In this document: in pieces, positions 1 to 5,631 of the stretch
Position numbering within the stretch: position 1 is the first letter of the stretch
Layout: each line of letters opens with the position of its first letter
Assembly: GCA_024684155.1 (NCBI GenBank)
Contig: JAIKXK010000102.1
Span: 1 to 8,296, forward strand
Direction of reading: 5' to 3'
Length of the DNA stretch: 8,296 nucleotides
Origin: Lachnospiraceae bacterium
Lineage (GTDB): Bacteria > Bacillota > Clostridia > Lachnospirales > Lachnospiraceae
Notes under the pieces: model-generated
Seen by the model: the letters and a program-made list of their open reading frames with translations, nothing else
Told to the model about the DNA's origin: nothing
Database searches by the model: none
Program-made: the position numbers and the translations under genes

Positions 1-71
1 TACATATCTACAATCTATTATTAATATCATTCTTCGCTTACCTAAGTACAAATTCCCAAACACATCATCAT
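1..71. other. Short non-coding stretch at the left edge
   Basis: This AT-rich sequence lies beyond the terminator of the methyltransferase gene. I see no ORF, ribosome site or convincing repeat in it. The next gene on either strand must lie outside the window. Confidence 0.5.
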
Positions 72-125
72 AAAAAGCAAAAAGGTCCCTAGTACTGGCT
101 TTTACCCGTTACTTGGAACCTCCTT
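72..125 (-). terminator. Intrinsic terminator after the methyltransferase gene
   Basis: On the minus strand, beginning 26 bases past the methyltransferase stop codon, AAGGAGGTTCC (125-115) can pair with GGGACCTTTTT (89-79) to form an 11-bp stem with three G-U pairs. The core is AGGTTCC/GGGACCT. The 25-nt loop can itself fold through AGTA/TACT and GG/CC. A second T run (76-72) follows. The AAGGAGG in the left arm resembles a ribosome site, but no start codon follows at a useful distance. Position and T-tracts favour a terminator for the restriction-modification cassette. The G-U pairs and large loop make it less certain than the terminator at 3238-3265. Confidence 0.55.
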
Positions 126-151
126 TCAATATAGATATTTGAGCTTATATT

Positions 152-1159
152 TTATTCATTGCATACACTGGCAATTTCCTGAGCTATCCTTCCAATAACA
201 GATACACAAACTGAATTTCCAGCTTGTTTATATAATCTAGAATCACTCTGTTTATCTGGCAACTTATAATTTGATGGGAACCCTTGTGTATTAAAACATT
301 CCCTCGGGGTCATTTTTCTAATACCAAACTTTGTTTTTATTAAACATACGTTATGACCGCCCTCTCCTTGGTTAGCTGTCAATGTAGGAACAACGCCAGA
401 TTGATTCTTCCTTACATACTTTCTTCTCCATTGATAAATAGCTGGATTCATTGGATCATCATCCTTCATAGCCTCAACAAGAGCGTCATAAATTTCCCCT
501 TTATATTTTCCAGGTGTATAGTAATATTTCTCATCTACTTTAGAATCAAAATCAATAATGTCTTTAACTGATGTTGTTAATGGTATAGAAAGTGGCCAAT
601 GGAATCTTTCATAATCACTTTCATCCCTAAATGCAACGATATATATTCTCTCTCTATTTTGCGCTACATTTCCATAATTCATAGCATTAAGTACTTGATA
701 CGTGTATTTGTATCCTAAAATATCTAATTGCTCACAAATCACTCTAAAAGTGTTTCCATTATCATGCCCAACTAGATTCTTAACATTTTCAAAAAAGGCA
801 ATTCTAGGTCGTTTATCTTCAAGTATTCTTGTTAATTCAAAAAAAAGTTCACCTCTTCCTTTTTCATCATCAAACCCTTTCCGATACCCAGCTATCGAAA
901 AAGCCTGGCACGGAAATCCTGCCAGCATGACATCAAAATCCGGAATTTCACTACTTTTTACTTCATGAATATCTCTTACATCAACTTTTATATCGTAATT
1001 AAGTTCAAATGTCTCTGCTGGATAAGAATCAAACTCATTTGCATATACGGTTTGAAAGCATTTCGTGTTTTGAAAACCATAATCTATTCCACCTACTCCA
1101 GCAAAAAAAGACGCACATTTTAACATCTTGACATGTCTCATTTTCATGTAAAATACCAT
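152..1159 (-). CDS. DNA (cytosine-5)-methyltransferase of a type II restriction-modification cassette
   Basis: The protein (335 aa) transfers a methyl group from S-adenosylmethionine to C5 of cytosine in a short DNA target. All main m5C motifs are visible in order: motif I FFAGVGG (18-24, cofactor binding), motif IV GFPCQAFS (81-88, with catalytic Cys84), motif VI ENV (124-126), motif VIII QNRER (167-171), motif IX RKMTPREC (281-288) and motif X QAGNSV (312-317). The variable target-recognition region is about 185-255 and is followed by PTLTANQGEGGHNV (258-271). Length is normal for the family and nothing is broken. Start choice is uncertain. The ATG at 1159 has no Shine-Dalgarno but lies 5 nt after a TATAAT box, which suggests a leaderless message. 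ATGs at 1147, 1141 and 1126 are alternatives, also without good ribosome sites. The upstream 542-aa gene is probably the partner endonuclease. Target specificity cannot be read with certainty. Confidence 0.95.
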   Translation of the reverse strand: MVFYMKMRHVKMLKCASFFAGVGGIDYGFQNTKCFQTVYANEFDSYPAETFELNYDIKVDVRDIHEVKSSEIPDFDVMLAGFPCQAFSIAGYRKGFDDEKGRGELFFELTRILEDKRPRIAFFENVKNLVGHDNGNTFRVICEQLDILGYKYTYQVLNAMNYGNVAQNRERIYIVAFRDESDYERFHWPLSIPLTTSVKDIIDFDSKVDEKYYYTPGKYKGEIYDALVEAMKDDDPMNPAIYQWRRKYVRKNQSGVVPTLTANQGEGGHNVCLIKTKFGIRKMTPRECFNTQGFPSNYKLPDKQSDSRLYKQAGNSVCVSVIGRIAQEIASVCNE

Positions 1160-1199
1160 GTTGAATTATACCAAAAATCGCGGCGCGCCGCAATCTAAT
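1160..1199 (-). promoter_or_regulatory. Methyltransferase promoter overlapped by a GC-rich palindrome
   Basis: Reading the minus strand, TTGCGG (1193-1188, -35) is followed by exactly 17 bases and TATAAT (1170-1165, -10). TGG just before the -10 makes it an extended -10 promoter. The first ATG begins 5 nt after the -10, so transcription probably starts at or next to that A. The perfect palindrome GCGGCGCGCCGC (1180-1191) covers half of the -35 box and most of the spacer. With flanks it is an 18-bp imperfect dyad, ATTGCGGCGCGCCGCGAT. In RNA the same sequence could form a 9-bp stem (two G-U pairs) with a CGCG loop and a T-run, so a weak terminator for the upstream gene is an alternative or additional role. 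Confidence 0.7.
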
Positions 1200-1239
1200 T
1201 TTTTTATGCCAAATTACAAGAAAAGACTTATTATAATTG

Positions 1240-2868
1240 TTACGCTCTTTGTATATAACCTTTTGGAGGATTATACTCATCAATCCAAATAAACTCTAGG
1301 TGTACATCCTGAGAATCCTTATACTTTAATAAGCGAAGACCATTTATATTTAATTCAATTAGTCTTTGGGATGTTAGCGGTTCATACTCACCAAGTTGAA
1401 AAACACCTCTGAGTATCCATTCACCTAGATAAGACTGTTTTTCCGCAGATTCTATAGCTTTTCCAAAATCTTGCGTAATATATGCAGGCATTGCATCTCC
1501 TGATGGATCAAATACCAAATTAAATATTCTTTGTTCTTTAGGCAGTTTCAATTTTGATGTTCCTGTAATCAACTCTCCATAACCTGGCCCAAAAAAATTA
1601 GGATGTTCACGATGAAATTGTGCAGAATCTGGAATCGGAATATACATCTCATCCATTGGTCGATATAACACCTTCGTAACATCACATTTTAATTCTTGAT
1701 TTCCTATTGAATTAGCAATCCCAACAATATAATTTCTTAATCTTGTTTTCATTGCCTTTTCTGTTGACGACGAAGCCGACTCTAATAGAAATGTTGTCAA
1801 TCCATCTCTTAACTCATTTAGTTTTCCTAAATCCACCTGTTCAACATAATTTTCATATATTCTATTTATTCTCTGTATTCTTTGTTCCTTTCCCATCTTA
1901 GAACCAGTTCCATAAAAACTATTAAATCCAGAATACAATTCAGTATCCCCATCTTTATTCCATATAGTCCAACAAACAGATTCCTCTATTTTTTTCTGAG
2001 GTAACAAACTCACACGGTAATCAAAAGAATTATTGACTGCAGGATCGGAATTACTATCATTAAGCTCCGGATACACCATATCTGCAATTTTTTCAAAAAT
2101 AGCATAGGCATCCTTTGCATATTTTACTTTCCATTCATCACATATAATATCTCTATTAGTAAAGTTCATATGTAACTGACTATCTGCAGACGTATATTTA
2201 TAAGTATGATTTCCATCTGTAAAAAAGAAATTTGTAGGATTATTCTTTCCTGTACATCCAAGCACCTGAATGTTATCCATATCAATTTTGTCATATGATG
2301 TTTCTCCTACAAATATCTTCGGCTCCTCATCATTTTTATCAGACGGCATCAACACATGATATACTGAATGGACATCAATATCATGTATATCAATGCGAAA
2401 TCCTCTTATATTTGCATACGATGAATCAATACGCTCATTCCTAATTTGGGCTATTTTATTAGCCAATTCTAGATATAAGTCTTGATTTATCGAATCTATT
2501 TCTTCCTTACTTTCAACATTTCCGGCATTACTCTTAATCTGATCTATCAAATCCGCCCATTCATCATGTTTTGCTTTAAACTGTGCAACTTTTTGATCTC
2601 CTGACGAAATACCAAAAGTCTTTATTCCGACCAAATATTTTTTTCCCTCATGTTCTACCGATACATCATATGAAGTATTGCCTATATCTTCTGCAGCAGC
2701 ATTAAATGCCCTCTGAAAAGCTGTTTCTTGAAACTTCGAATTAATAATTGGTGCTACCTTTTGATCAATATCAGAAGCCTTCTGCGCAAACATATCTGTT
2801 AAACTAGAAAAAGCAAGAATTAATCGCTTATATTCATTTTTCCCAGTTTGTGGCAAGTTTTCCCACAT
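1240..2868 (-). CDS. Probable type II restriction endonuclease partner of the methyltransferase
   Basis: The function is inferred mainly from position: a 542-aa cytoplasmic protein directly upstream of a C5 methyltransferase, on the same strand, with 80 bp between them. No signal peptide or membrane segment is visible. The N-terminal region has an acidic/beta pattern, QETAFQRAF (47-55), SYDVSV (66-71) and KKYLVGIKTF (76-85). This resembles a PD-(D/E)XK nuclease core, but the expected acidic residue two before Lys83 is Gly81, so the active site is not confirmed. Residues about 420-540 (FNLVFDPSG, PAYITQDFGKAIES, KQSYLGEWILRGVFQL, INGLRL, LEFIWID) remind me of the B3-like DNA-binding domain of some restriction enzymes such as the NgoFVII/BfiI group. 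That is memory, not a search. No HxK phospholipase-D motif is present, so it is not a simple NgoFVII-type nuclease. The start is well supported: AAAGGAG lies 8 nt before the ATG. Sampled lines of this gene are clearly more AT-rich than the par/int genes. Confidence 0.65.
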   Translation of the reverse strand: MWENLPQTGKNEYKRLILAFSSLTDMFAQKASDIDQKVAPIINSKFQETAFQRAFNAAAEDIGNTSYDVSVEHEGKKYLVGIKTFGISSGDQKVAQFKAKHDEWADLIDQIKSNAGNVESKEEIDSINQDLYLELANKIAQIRNERIDSSYANIRGFRIDIHDIDVHSVYHVLMPSDKNDEEPKIFVGETSYDKIDMDNIQVLGCTGKNNPTNFFFTDGNHTYKYTSADSQLHMNFTNRDIICDEWKVKYAKDAYAIFEKIADMVYPELNDSNSDPAVNNSFDYRVSLLPQKKIEESVCWTIWNKDGDTELYSGFNSFYGTGSKMGKEQRIQRINRIYENYVEQVDLGKLNELRDGLTTFLLESASSSTEKAMKTRLRNYIVGIANSIGNQELKCDVTKVLYRPMDEMYIPIPDSAQFHREHPNFFGPGYGELITGTSKLKLPKEQRIFNLVFDPSGDAMPAYITQDFGKAIESAEKQSYLGEWILRGVFQLGEYEPLTSQRLIELNINGLRLLKYKDSQDVHLEFIWIDEYNPPKGYIQRA

Positions 2869-2893
2869 ATAATCCTCTCCTTTACTGTACTAT

Positions 2894-3118
2894 CTATAAT
2901 TCAAATAGTTTTCCCTGCTCTATTACCTTATATTTTGCTTTTGTTTCTCTTAATTCTTTTTCAATCGCAAAGAAAATTTTTTCAACATCTTCATCTGAAT
3001 ATTGATAGTTAGATTTATTTGCGCAATTACCCAATAATCTAATCTGTTCTATAATTCTATTCGTCCTTTTCTCTGCTACTCTCTTAAATCTATCTGTTTT
3101 TTCTCGTTCAGTTGCCAT
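2894..3118 (-). CDS. Small conserved-type protein heading the restriction-modification cassette
   Basis: The protein (74 aa) is soluble, strongly charged and probably all-helical. A basic N-terminal half (TEREKTDRFKRVAEKRTNRIIEQ) is followed by LLGNCANKSNY, an acidic helix YSDEDVEKIFFAIEKELRETKAKY, and a short tail. I recall similar RxAEKRTNxxIxxIRxLGN...SNYxYxxEDVxKIF proteins beside DNA methyltransferase genes in Firmicutes, but know of no established function. It is not a classic XRE-type controller protein, as no helix-turn-helix is obvious. The ribosome site AAAGGAG lies 8 nt before the ATG. The gene ends 25 bp before the start of the 542-aa gene, so the two are almost certainly co-transcribed. 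A regulator or accessory subunit of the restriction system is a guess from context. Confidence 0.8.
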   Translation of the reverse strand: MATEREKTDRFKRVAEKRTNRIIEQIRLLGNCANKSNYQYSDEDVEKIFFAIEKELRETKAKYKVIEQGKLFEL

Positions 3119-3131
3119 ACCTTTTTCTCCT

Positions 3132-3187
3132 TTGACTCAGAGTTACTATGACTCTTATATAATACCATAACTACACTTCATTTTGTA
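3132..3187 (-). promoter_or_regulatory. Candidate promoter and operator of the restriction cassette
   Basis: On the minus strand TATTAT (3164-3159) is preceded by TGG, an extended -10 like that of the methyltransferase promoter. The -35 at 17-bp spacing is weak (TACAAA, 3187-3182). Around and just after the expected start point, AGAGT (3139-3143) and ACTCT (3151-3155) form a dyad with a 7-nt gap. TGACTC also occurs twice, 16 bp apart (3133-3138, 3149-3154). A protein bound here would block transcription of the small gene and the endonuclease. GACT-rich dyads recall the C-boxes of controller proteins, but the match is loose. Confidence 0.4.
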
Positions 3188-3203
3188 CAGATTTCAAATA
3201 TTC

Positions 3204-3228
3204 CGGCAATATTATGCATATATTGTCG
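3204..3228. repeat. Near-perfect 25-bp inverted repeat between the two operons
   Basis: CGGCAATAT (3204-3212) and ATATTGTCG (3220-3228) are 9-bp inverted arms with one mismatch, separated by TATGCAT. It sits between the terminator of the rep operon and the promoter of the restriction cassette, upstream of the weak -35. It is not followed by a T-run, so it is not a terminator. A regulator-binding site or a Xer/resolvase-like crossover site are both possible. Nothing in the sequence decides between them. Confidence 0.45.
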
Positions 3229-3237
3229 TATTGCTCT

Positions 3238-3265
3238 AAAAAAAAGAATCCCTTACCTGGATTCT
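3238..3265 (-). terminator. Intrinsic terminator of the int-par-rep operon
   Basis: On the minus strand AGAATCC (3265-3259) pairs perfectly with GGATTCT (3251-3245) across a 7-nt loop and is followed at once by seven T (3244-3238). It begins 16 bases after the stop codon of the membrane-protein gene. This is a clean rho-independent terminator and marks the boundary between the two transcription units. Confidence 0.85.
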
Positions 3266-3281
3266 CTCTTTTAATAAGCCA

Positions 3282-3701
3282 TCAATCCTCCACCTTTTTT
3301 ATCCTTGGTGTTGTTGCCGTCTTCCTCTCTAGCCATGGTAATGTCGCATTTATCAGCACACAGAACTCAATCAAAACAATGATTAAAAGTATTATTCCCT
3401 TAATAATAAACCTTACAATATTGTTTCCTATATGATCTGCTGGTGCCCAAAACATTCCCGTCAACATAATTACACTTGCTACCCCTGGCGCTAACGCTAT
3501 TATTGGAACATATGATAATAAGATATACACTACAAAGAATGCAGCCACTACTCCATATGCTCCTGCTGTTCCTATGATAGGTGACAACTTCTGATGAACC
3601 GGAATACACCAAACAATAGCTGGAATTATATTTATCAACGGGAACTTAAAGTTCTTGTCATATTTACTTGTTTTTGTTTCTTCAACGATATATCTTGCCA
3701 T
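3282..3701 (-). CDS. Small multi-pass membrane protein of unknown function
   Basis: The protein (139 aa) has a short charged N-terminus (1-19) and about four hydrophobic segments: roughly 20-37, 43-65, 66-86 and 97-121. A basic, hydrophilic tail (LERKTATTPRIKKVED) follows, probably cytoplasmic by the positive-inside rule. There is no cleavable signal peptide, catalytic motif or recognisable family signature. It starts 2 bp after the rep stop codon. Its ribosome site GGAGGA lies 6-7 nt before the ATG, inside the last codons of rep, so it is co-expressed with the replication genes and is the last gene before the terminator. Possible roles include anchoring the replicon or partition complex at the membrane, surface exclusion, or a conjugation accessory role. 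None is supported by a motif. Confidence 0.8.
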   Translation of the reverse strand: MARYIVEETKTSKYDKNFKFPLINIIPAIVWCIPVHQKLSPIIGTAGAYGVVAAFFVVYILLSYVPIIALAPGVASVIMLTGMFWAPADHIGNNIVRFIIKGIILLIIVLIEFCVLINATLPWLERKTATTPRIKKVED

Positions 3702-3703
3702 AA

Positions 3704-4726
3704 TTATTCCTCCGGATATATTGTACCATACATATCGTGATTTACCTCAGCAGTATAATAATGACTGATGGTATTCGGGGCATTATAAAGTGCAGTTGTC
3801 AAATAAGACTTGATATTTGAAACCTTTGTAGTGTTTTTCTTCATGCATCCGATAACGTATTCCAAATGCGAAGAATTTAGTTTCAAGAATTTACTCTTTA
3901 CCAGATTGTACGGATATTCCTCCCCTGCAATACGGATAGTCTTTCTCGGAACACATACCACATCACAAATCAACTGATATAGTTCATCATACATATCCCT
4001 TTCAGACCACTTTTTATTACTCATCATTATGTCGTAATCAATGTTTTCTCGAATAAGCTCCATGTATGCTGTGGTTTCATCCATCTGATCCATCCTCGTG
4101 ATGCGGATAGGGTTATCCACACGCTCACCGGATAGAATGATATGATTAGTATCACTAGAATTAGTATTATTAAATTCATTATTATTCGGGTCTGATTTTT
4201 GTACTACCCCCTGTACAGATTCCTGACTGGTACCGGTACTACAATCTGACTGGTCATCTTCCTTTACCGGTCTAATATCTGTACCAGTAAAAATATTAGA
4301 CTGGTCCTGTTCCTCCGGTTCATTTTCTTTACCAGTATAATTTTTAGACCGGTCTAATACTTCTTCATCCTCCCCAGATACAAAATTCTTCACATAGATA
4401 ATATTAGCAAGTCCATTTCTTTGCTCAATATCAACAAGTCCGATAGCCTGAAGTTCCTTAAGTAAACCCACAGCAGTCATCTTGCTACAATTAAGATCTT
4501 CCATGATACTTTTAAGGGAATACTTTATATAAACTCTATTTTGATCATCGAACCAACCACTACGCACAGATAATGACATACGATCTAACATTAAACCATA
4601 CAGAAGCTTCGAATTATTGGATATATCCTTAAACCTATTATCTGTTATCAAAGCCTTTGGCAGGCGGTAGAACGTAAACTGTTCCGCCTCCTGCCCATAA
4701 TAAAATTCCAGCTTAAGCCTTTCCAT
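3704..4726 (-). CDS. repA: RepA_N-family replication initiator with internal origin
   Basis: This initiator (340 aa) should bind repeats at the origin and recruit the host replication machinery. The N-terminal part (FTFYRLPKALITDNRFKDISNNSKLLYGLMLDRMSLS, about 17-53) is the typical RepA_N opening. A winged helix-turn-helix follows (SLKSIMEDLNCSKMTAVGLLKELQAIGLVDIE, 70-101). Residues 120-200 are a low-complexity linker with repeats of the (R/Q)S..(Y/F/S)TG(K/T) type. The C-terminal part (about 225-340) resembles the domain found on Clostridia initiators of this group (DUF6017-like). I chose the ATG at 4726 over the one at 4753. It overlaps the parB stop as TAATG, and an AGGGG sequence lies upstream, whereas the earlier ATG has no ribosome site. 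The linker-coding DNA carries iterons, an AT-rich stretch and a DnaA box, as expected because RepA_N origins lie inside rep. Confidence 0.9.
   Translation of the reverse strand: MERLKLEFYYGQEAEQFTFYRLPKALITDNRFKDISNNSKLLYGLMLDRMSLSVRSGWFDDQNRVYIKYSLKSIMEDLNCSKMTAVGLLKELQAIGLVDIEQRNGLANIIYVKNFVSGEDEEVLDRSKNYTGKENEPEEQDQSNIFTGTDIRPVKEDDQSDCSTGTSQESVQGVVQKSDPNNNEFNNTNSSDTNHIILSGERVDNPIRITRMDQMDETTAYMELIRENIDYDIMMSNKKWSERDMYDELYQLICDVVCVPRKTIRIAGEEYPYNLVKSKFLKLNSSHLEYVIGCMKKNTTKVSNIKSYLTTALYNAPNTISHYYTAEVNHDMYGTIYPEE
4113..4121 (+). promoter_or_regulatory. Perfect DnaA box within rep
   Basis: TTATCCACA matches the DnaA-box consensus exactly. It lies inside the rep coding region, where it encodes part of VDNP (203-206), 18 bp from the AT-rich stretch and about 105 bp from the iteron array. 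One exact 9-mer can occur by chance, but its position next to the other origin parts makes function likely. Confidence 0.65.
4139..4196. other. AT-rich candidate DNA unwinding element of the origin
   Basis: This stretch between the DnaA box and the iterons is almost entirely A and T. It includes two copies of ATTAGTAT 15 bp apart (4145-4152 and 4160-4167) and ends in an ATT-rich run. In the protein it encodes an Asn/Ser-rich linker, so it is little constrained by protein function. Its composition and position fit the melting site of an iteron-type origin. Confidence 0.55.
4226..4353. repeat. 17-bp-phased iteron array, probable oriV
   Basis: Cores ACCGGT or one-transition variants (ACTGGT/ACCAGT) start at 4232, 4249, 4266, 4283 and 4300, exactly 17 bp apart. 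After a 14-bp phase shift they resume at 4314 (TCCGGT), 4331 and 4348, again 17 bp apart. One more, ACTGGT at 4226, abuts the first. The best copy is the 14-bp perfect palindrome TTAGACCGGTCTAA (4344-4357). A larger dyad has 13-bp arms (4266-4278 and 4293-4305, one mismatch). Because 17 is not a multiple of 3, the period is not simply a repeated peptide, although two or three copies do give the RSKNYTGK/QSNIFTGT/QSDCSTGT similarity in the Rep linker. These are probably the binding sites of the initiator. Confidence 0.75.
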
Positions 4727-5631
4727 TAACGCGGTTCCCCTTTCTCCTTCCATTCATCAAGGAGACTTACGATAAGTTCCTCAATATCCTCATTGCTCAT
4801 ATCCGGGGTAAAATAGTTATCCAGCTTCTTCTGGTTAAATACTACCTTACGTGGTTTTGGCTTCTTCTCAGACAGATAATCCTTTAAGAAATCTGCGTTA
4901 AGATAACCTTTACGGGATGCTTCCTTTATCCTTGCACTCTGCTCTTGACTAAGCGATACCCCCATATCCGAGATTACTTCATAAACGATTTTCTGCTGTT
5001 CCTGCGGAATGAACGAAAGATCTACGCCCTGACGAAGCCCCAGCTTCTTTTCATCCACCATAGTAAGCAGTTTTTCGTCCAGGCTAGCGATGCAAATCAG
5101 ACGTTGAATAGTCTTCATGCTTTCTCCAGCATGCTCACTCATCTCCTGTAAAGAGTTTCCCTGGGCTTTTCCCTGATGCTTCATAGCATCATACTTCATC
5201 TGATATGCCTTCGCCCTCTCGCTAATAAGTATGTCTTCTCTCTGAATATTGGCATCTACCATGATTACGACAGCTTCATCATTATCACAATCACGAACAA
5301 TAACAGGCATAGTATCCTTACCTGCAAGCTCAGATGCATGCTTTCTTCTATGACCGGATATTAATTCATATCCCCCTTCTGCTCTCGGTCTTGCTATAGC
5401 TGGAACCAACACGCCATATTCCTTTACACTCTCCACCATCTCTTCCATATTTTCATCATCTACGACACGAAAAGGATGGTTTTCAAATGTATGTAATTCT
5501 GACAAAGGAATCTCAATAATCTGTCCATCAACTGGTTTTGCTTCTGCTGTAGCTTCACCATCATTTTCCGAAGAAAACATATCATCAAAGCTCTGTAACT
5601 TAATTCTTTGTGAAATTCCCTTACTGCTCAT
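4726..5631 (-). CDS. parB: ParB-family partition (centromere-binding) protein
   Basis: ParB proteins bind centromere sites, spread on DNA as CTP-dependent clamps and stimulate the ParA ATPase to segregate the replicon. In this 301-aa protein the N-terminal ParB/Sulfiredoxin-type domain spans about 36-135. It shows IPLSELHTFENHPFRV (41-56), the nucleotide-binding GHRR motif (93-96, in place of the common GERR) and ANIQRED (127-133). A helix-turn-helix follows at about 158-184 (SLQEMSEHAGESMKTIQRLICIASL). The C-terminal half is charged with a basic patch KKPKPRK (256-262) and a likely dimerisation helix at the end. The first about 35 residues are a variable acidic tail of the kind that contacts ParA. 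The start overlaps the end of parA by 11 bp, with GGAGG 9 nt upstream. No match to the consensus chromosomal parS was seen, so its binding site is unknown. Confidence 0.93.
   Translation of the reverse strand: MSSKGISQRIKLQSFDDMFSSENDGEATAEAKPVDGQIIEIPLSELHTFENHPFRVVDDENMEEMVESVKEYGVLVPAIARPRAEGGYELISGHRRKHASELAGKDTMPVIVRDCDNDEAVVIMVDANIQREDILISERAKAYQMKYDAMKHQGKAQGNSLQEMSEHAGESMKTIQRLICIASLDEKLLTMVDEKKLGLRQGVDLSFIPQEQQKIVYEVISDMGVSLSQEQSARIKEASRKGYLNADFLKDYLSEKKPKPRKVVFNQKKLDNYFTPDMSNEDIEELIVSLLDEWKEKGEPR

Noticed and set aside
79..125. AAAGGAGG at 119-126 as the ribosome site of a gene running off the left edge
   Set aside because: No ATG, GTG or TTG follows at a usable distance in an open frame, and the sequence pairs with 79-89 as a terminator stem.
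353..571. Plus-strand ORF opposite the methyltransferase (also 702-968)
   Set aside because: Both lie antisense to a gene with complete conserved motifs, have no ribosome site and encode no recognisable domain.
1180..1191. GC-rich palindrome as an ordinary terminator only
   Set aside because: It can form a hairpin with a short T-run, but its exact overlap with a near-consensus promoter makes a regulatory role at least as likely. The stem needs two G-U pairs.
1035..1283. 82-aa minus-strand ORF over the methyltransferase start
   Set aside because: It is an out-of-frame reading of the same DNA, covering motif I and the promoter, without a ribosome site.
1240..2868. Phospholipase-D (HxKxxxxD) nuclease motif in the 542-aa protein
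   Set aside because: Only HTYK (221-224) came near and it does not fit the spacing, so an NgoFVII-type catalytic domain is not supported.
4226..4353. CRISPR-like array
   Set aside because: The repeats are only 6-14 bp with 11-bp gaps, lie inside a coding region, and no cas gene is present. Iterons fit better.
4726..4753. Upstream ATG start for rep
   Set aside because: No ribosome site precedes it. The ATG at 4726 overlaps the parB stop codon and has a purine-rich sequence upstream.
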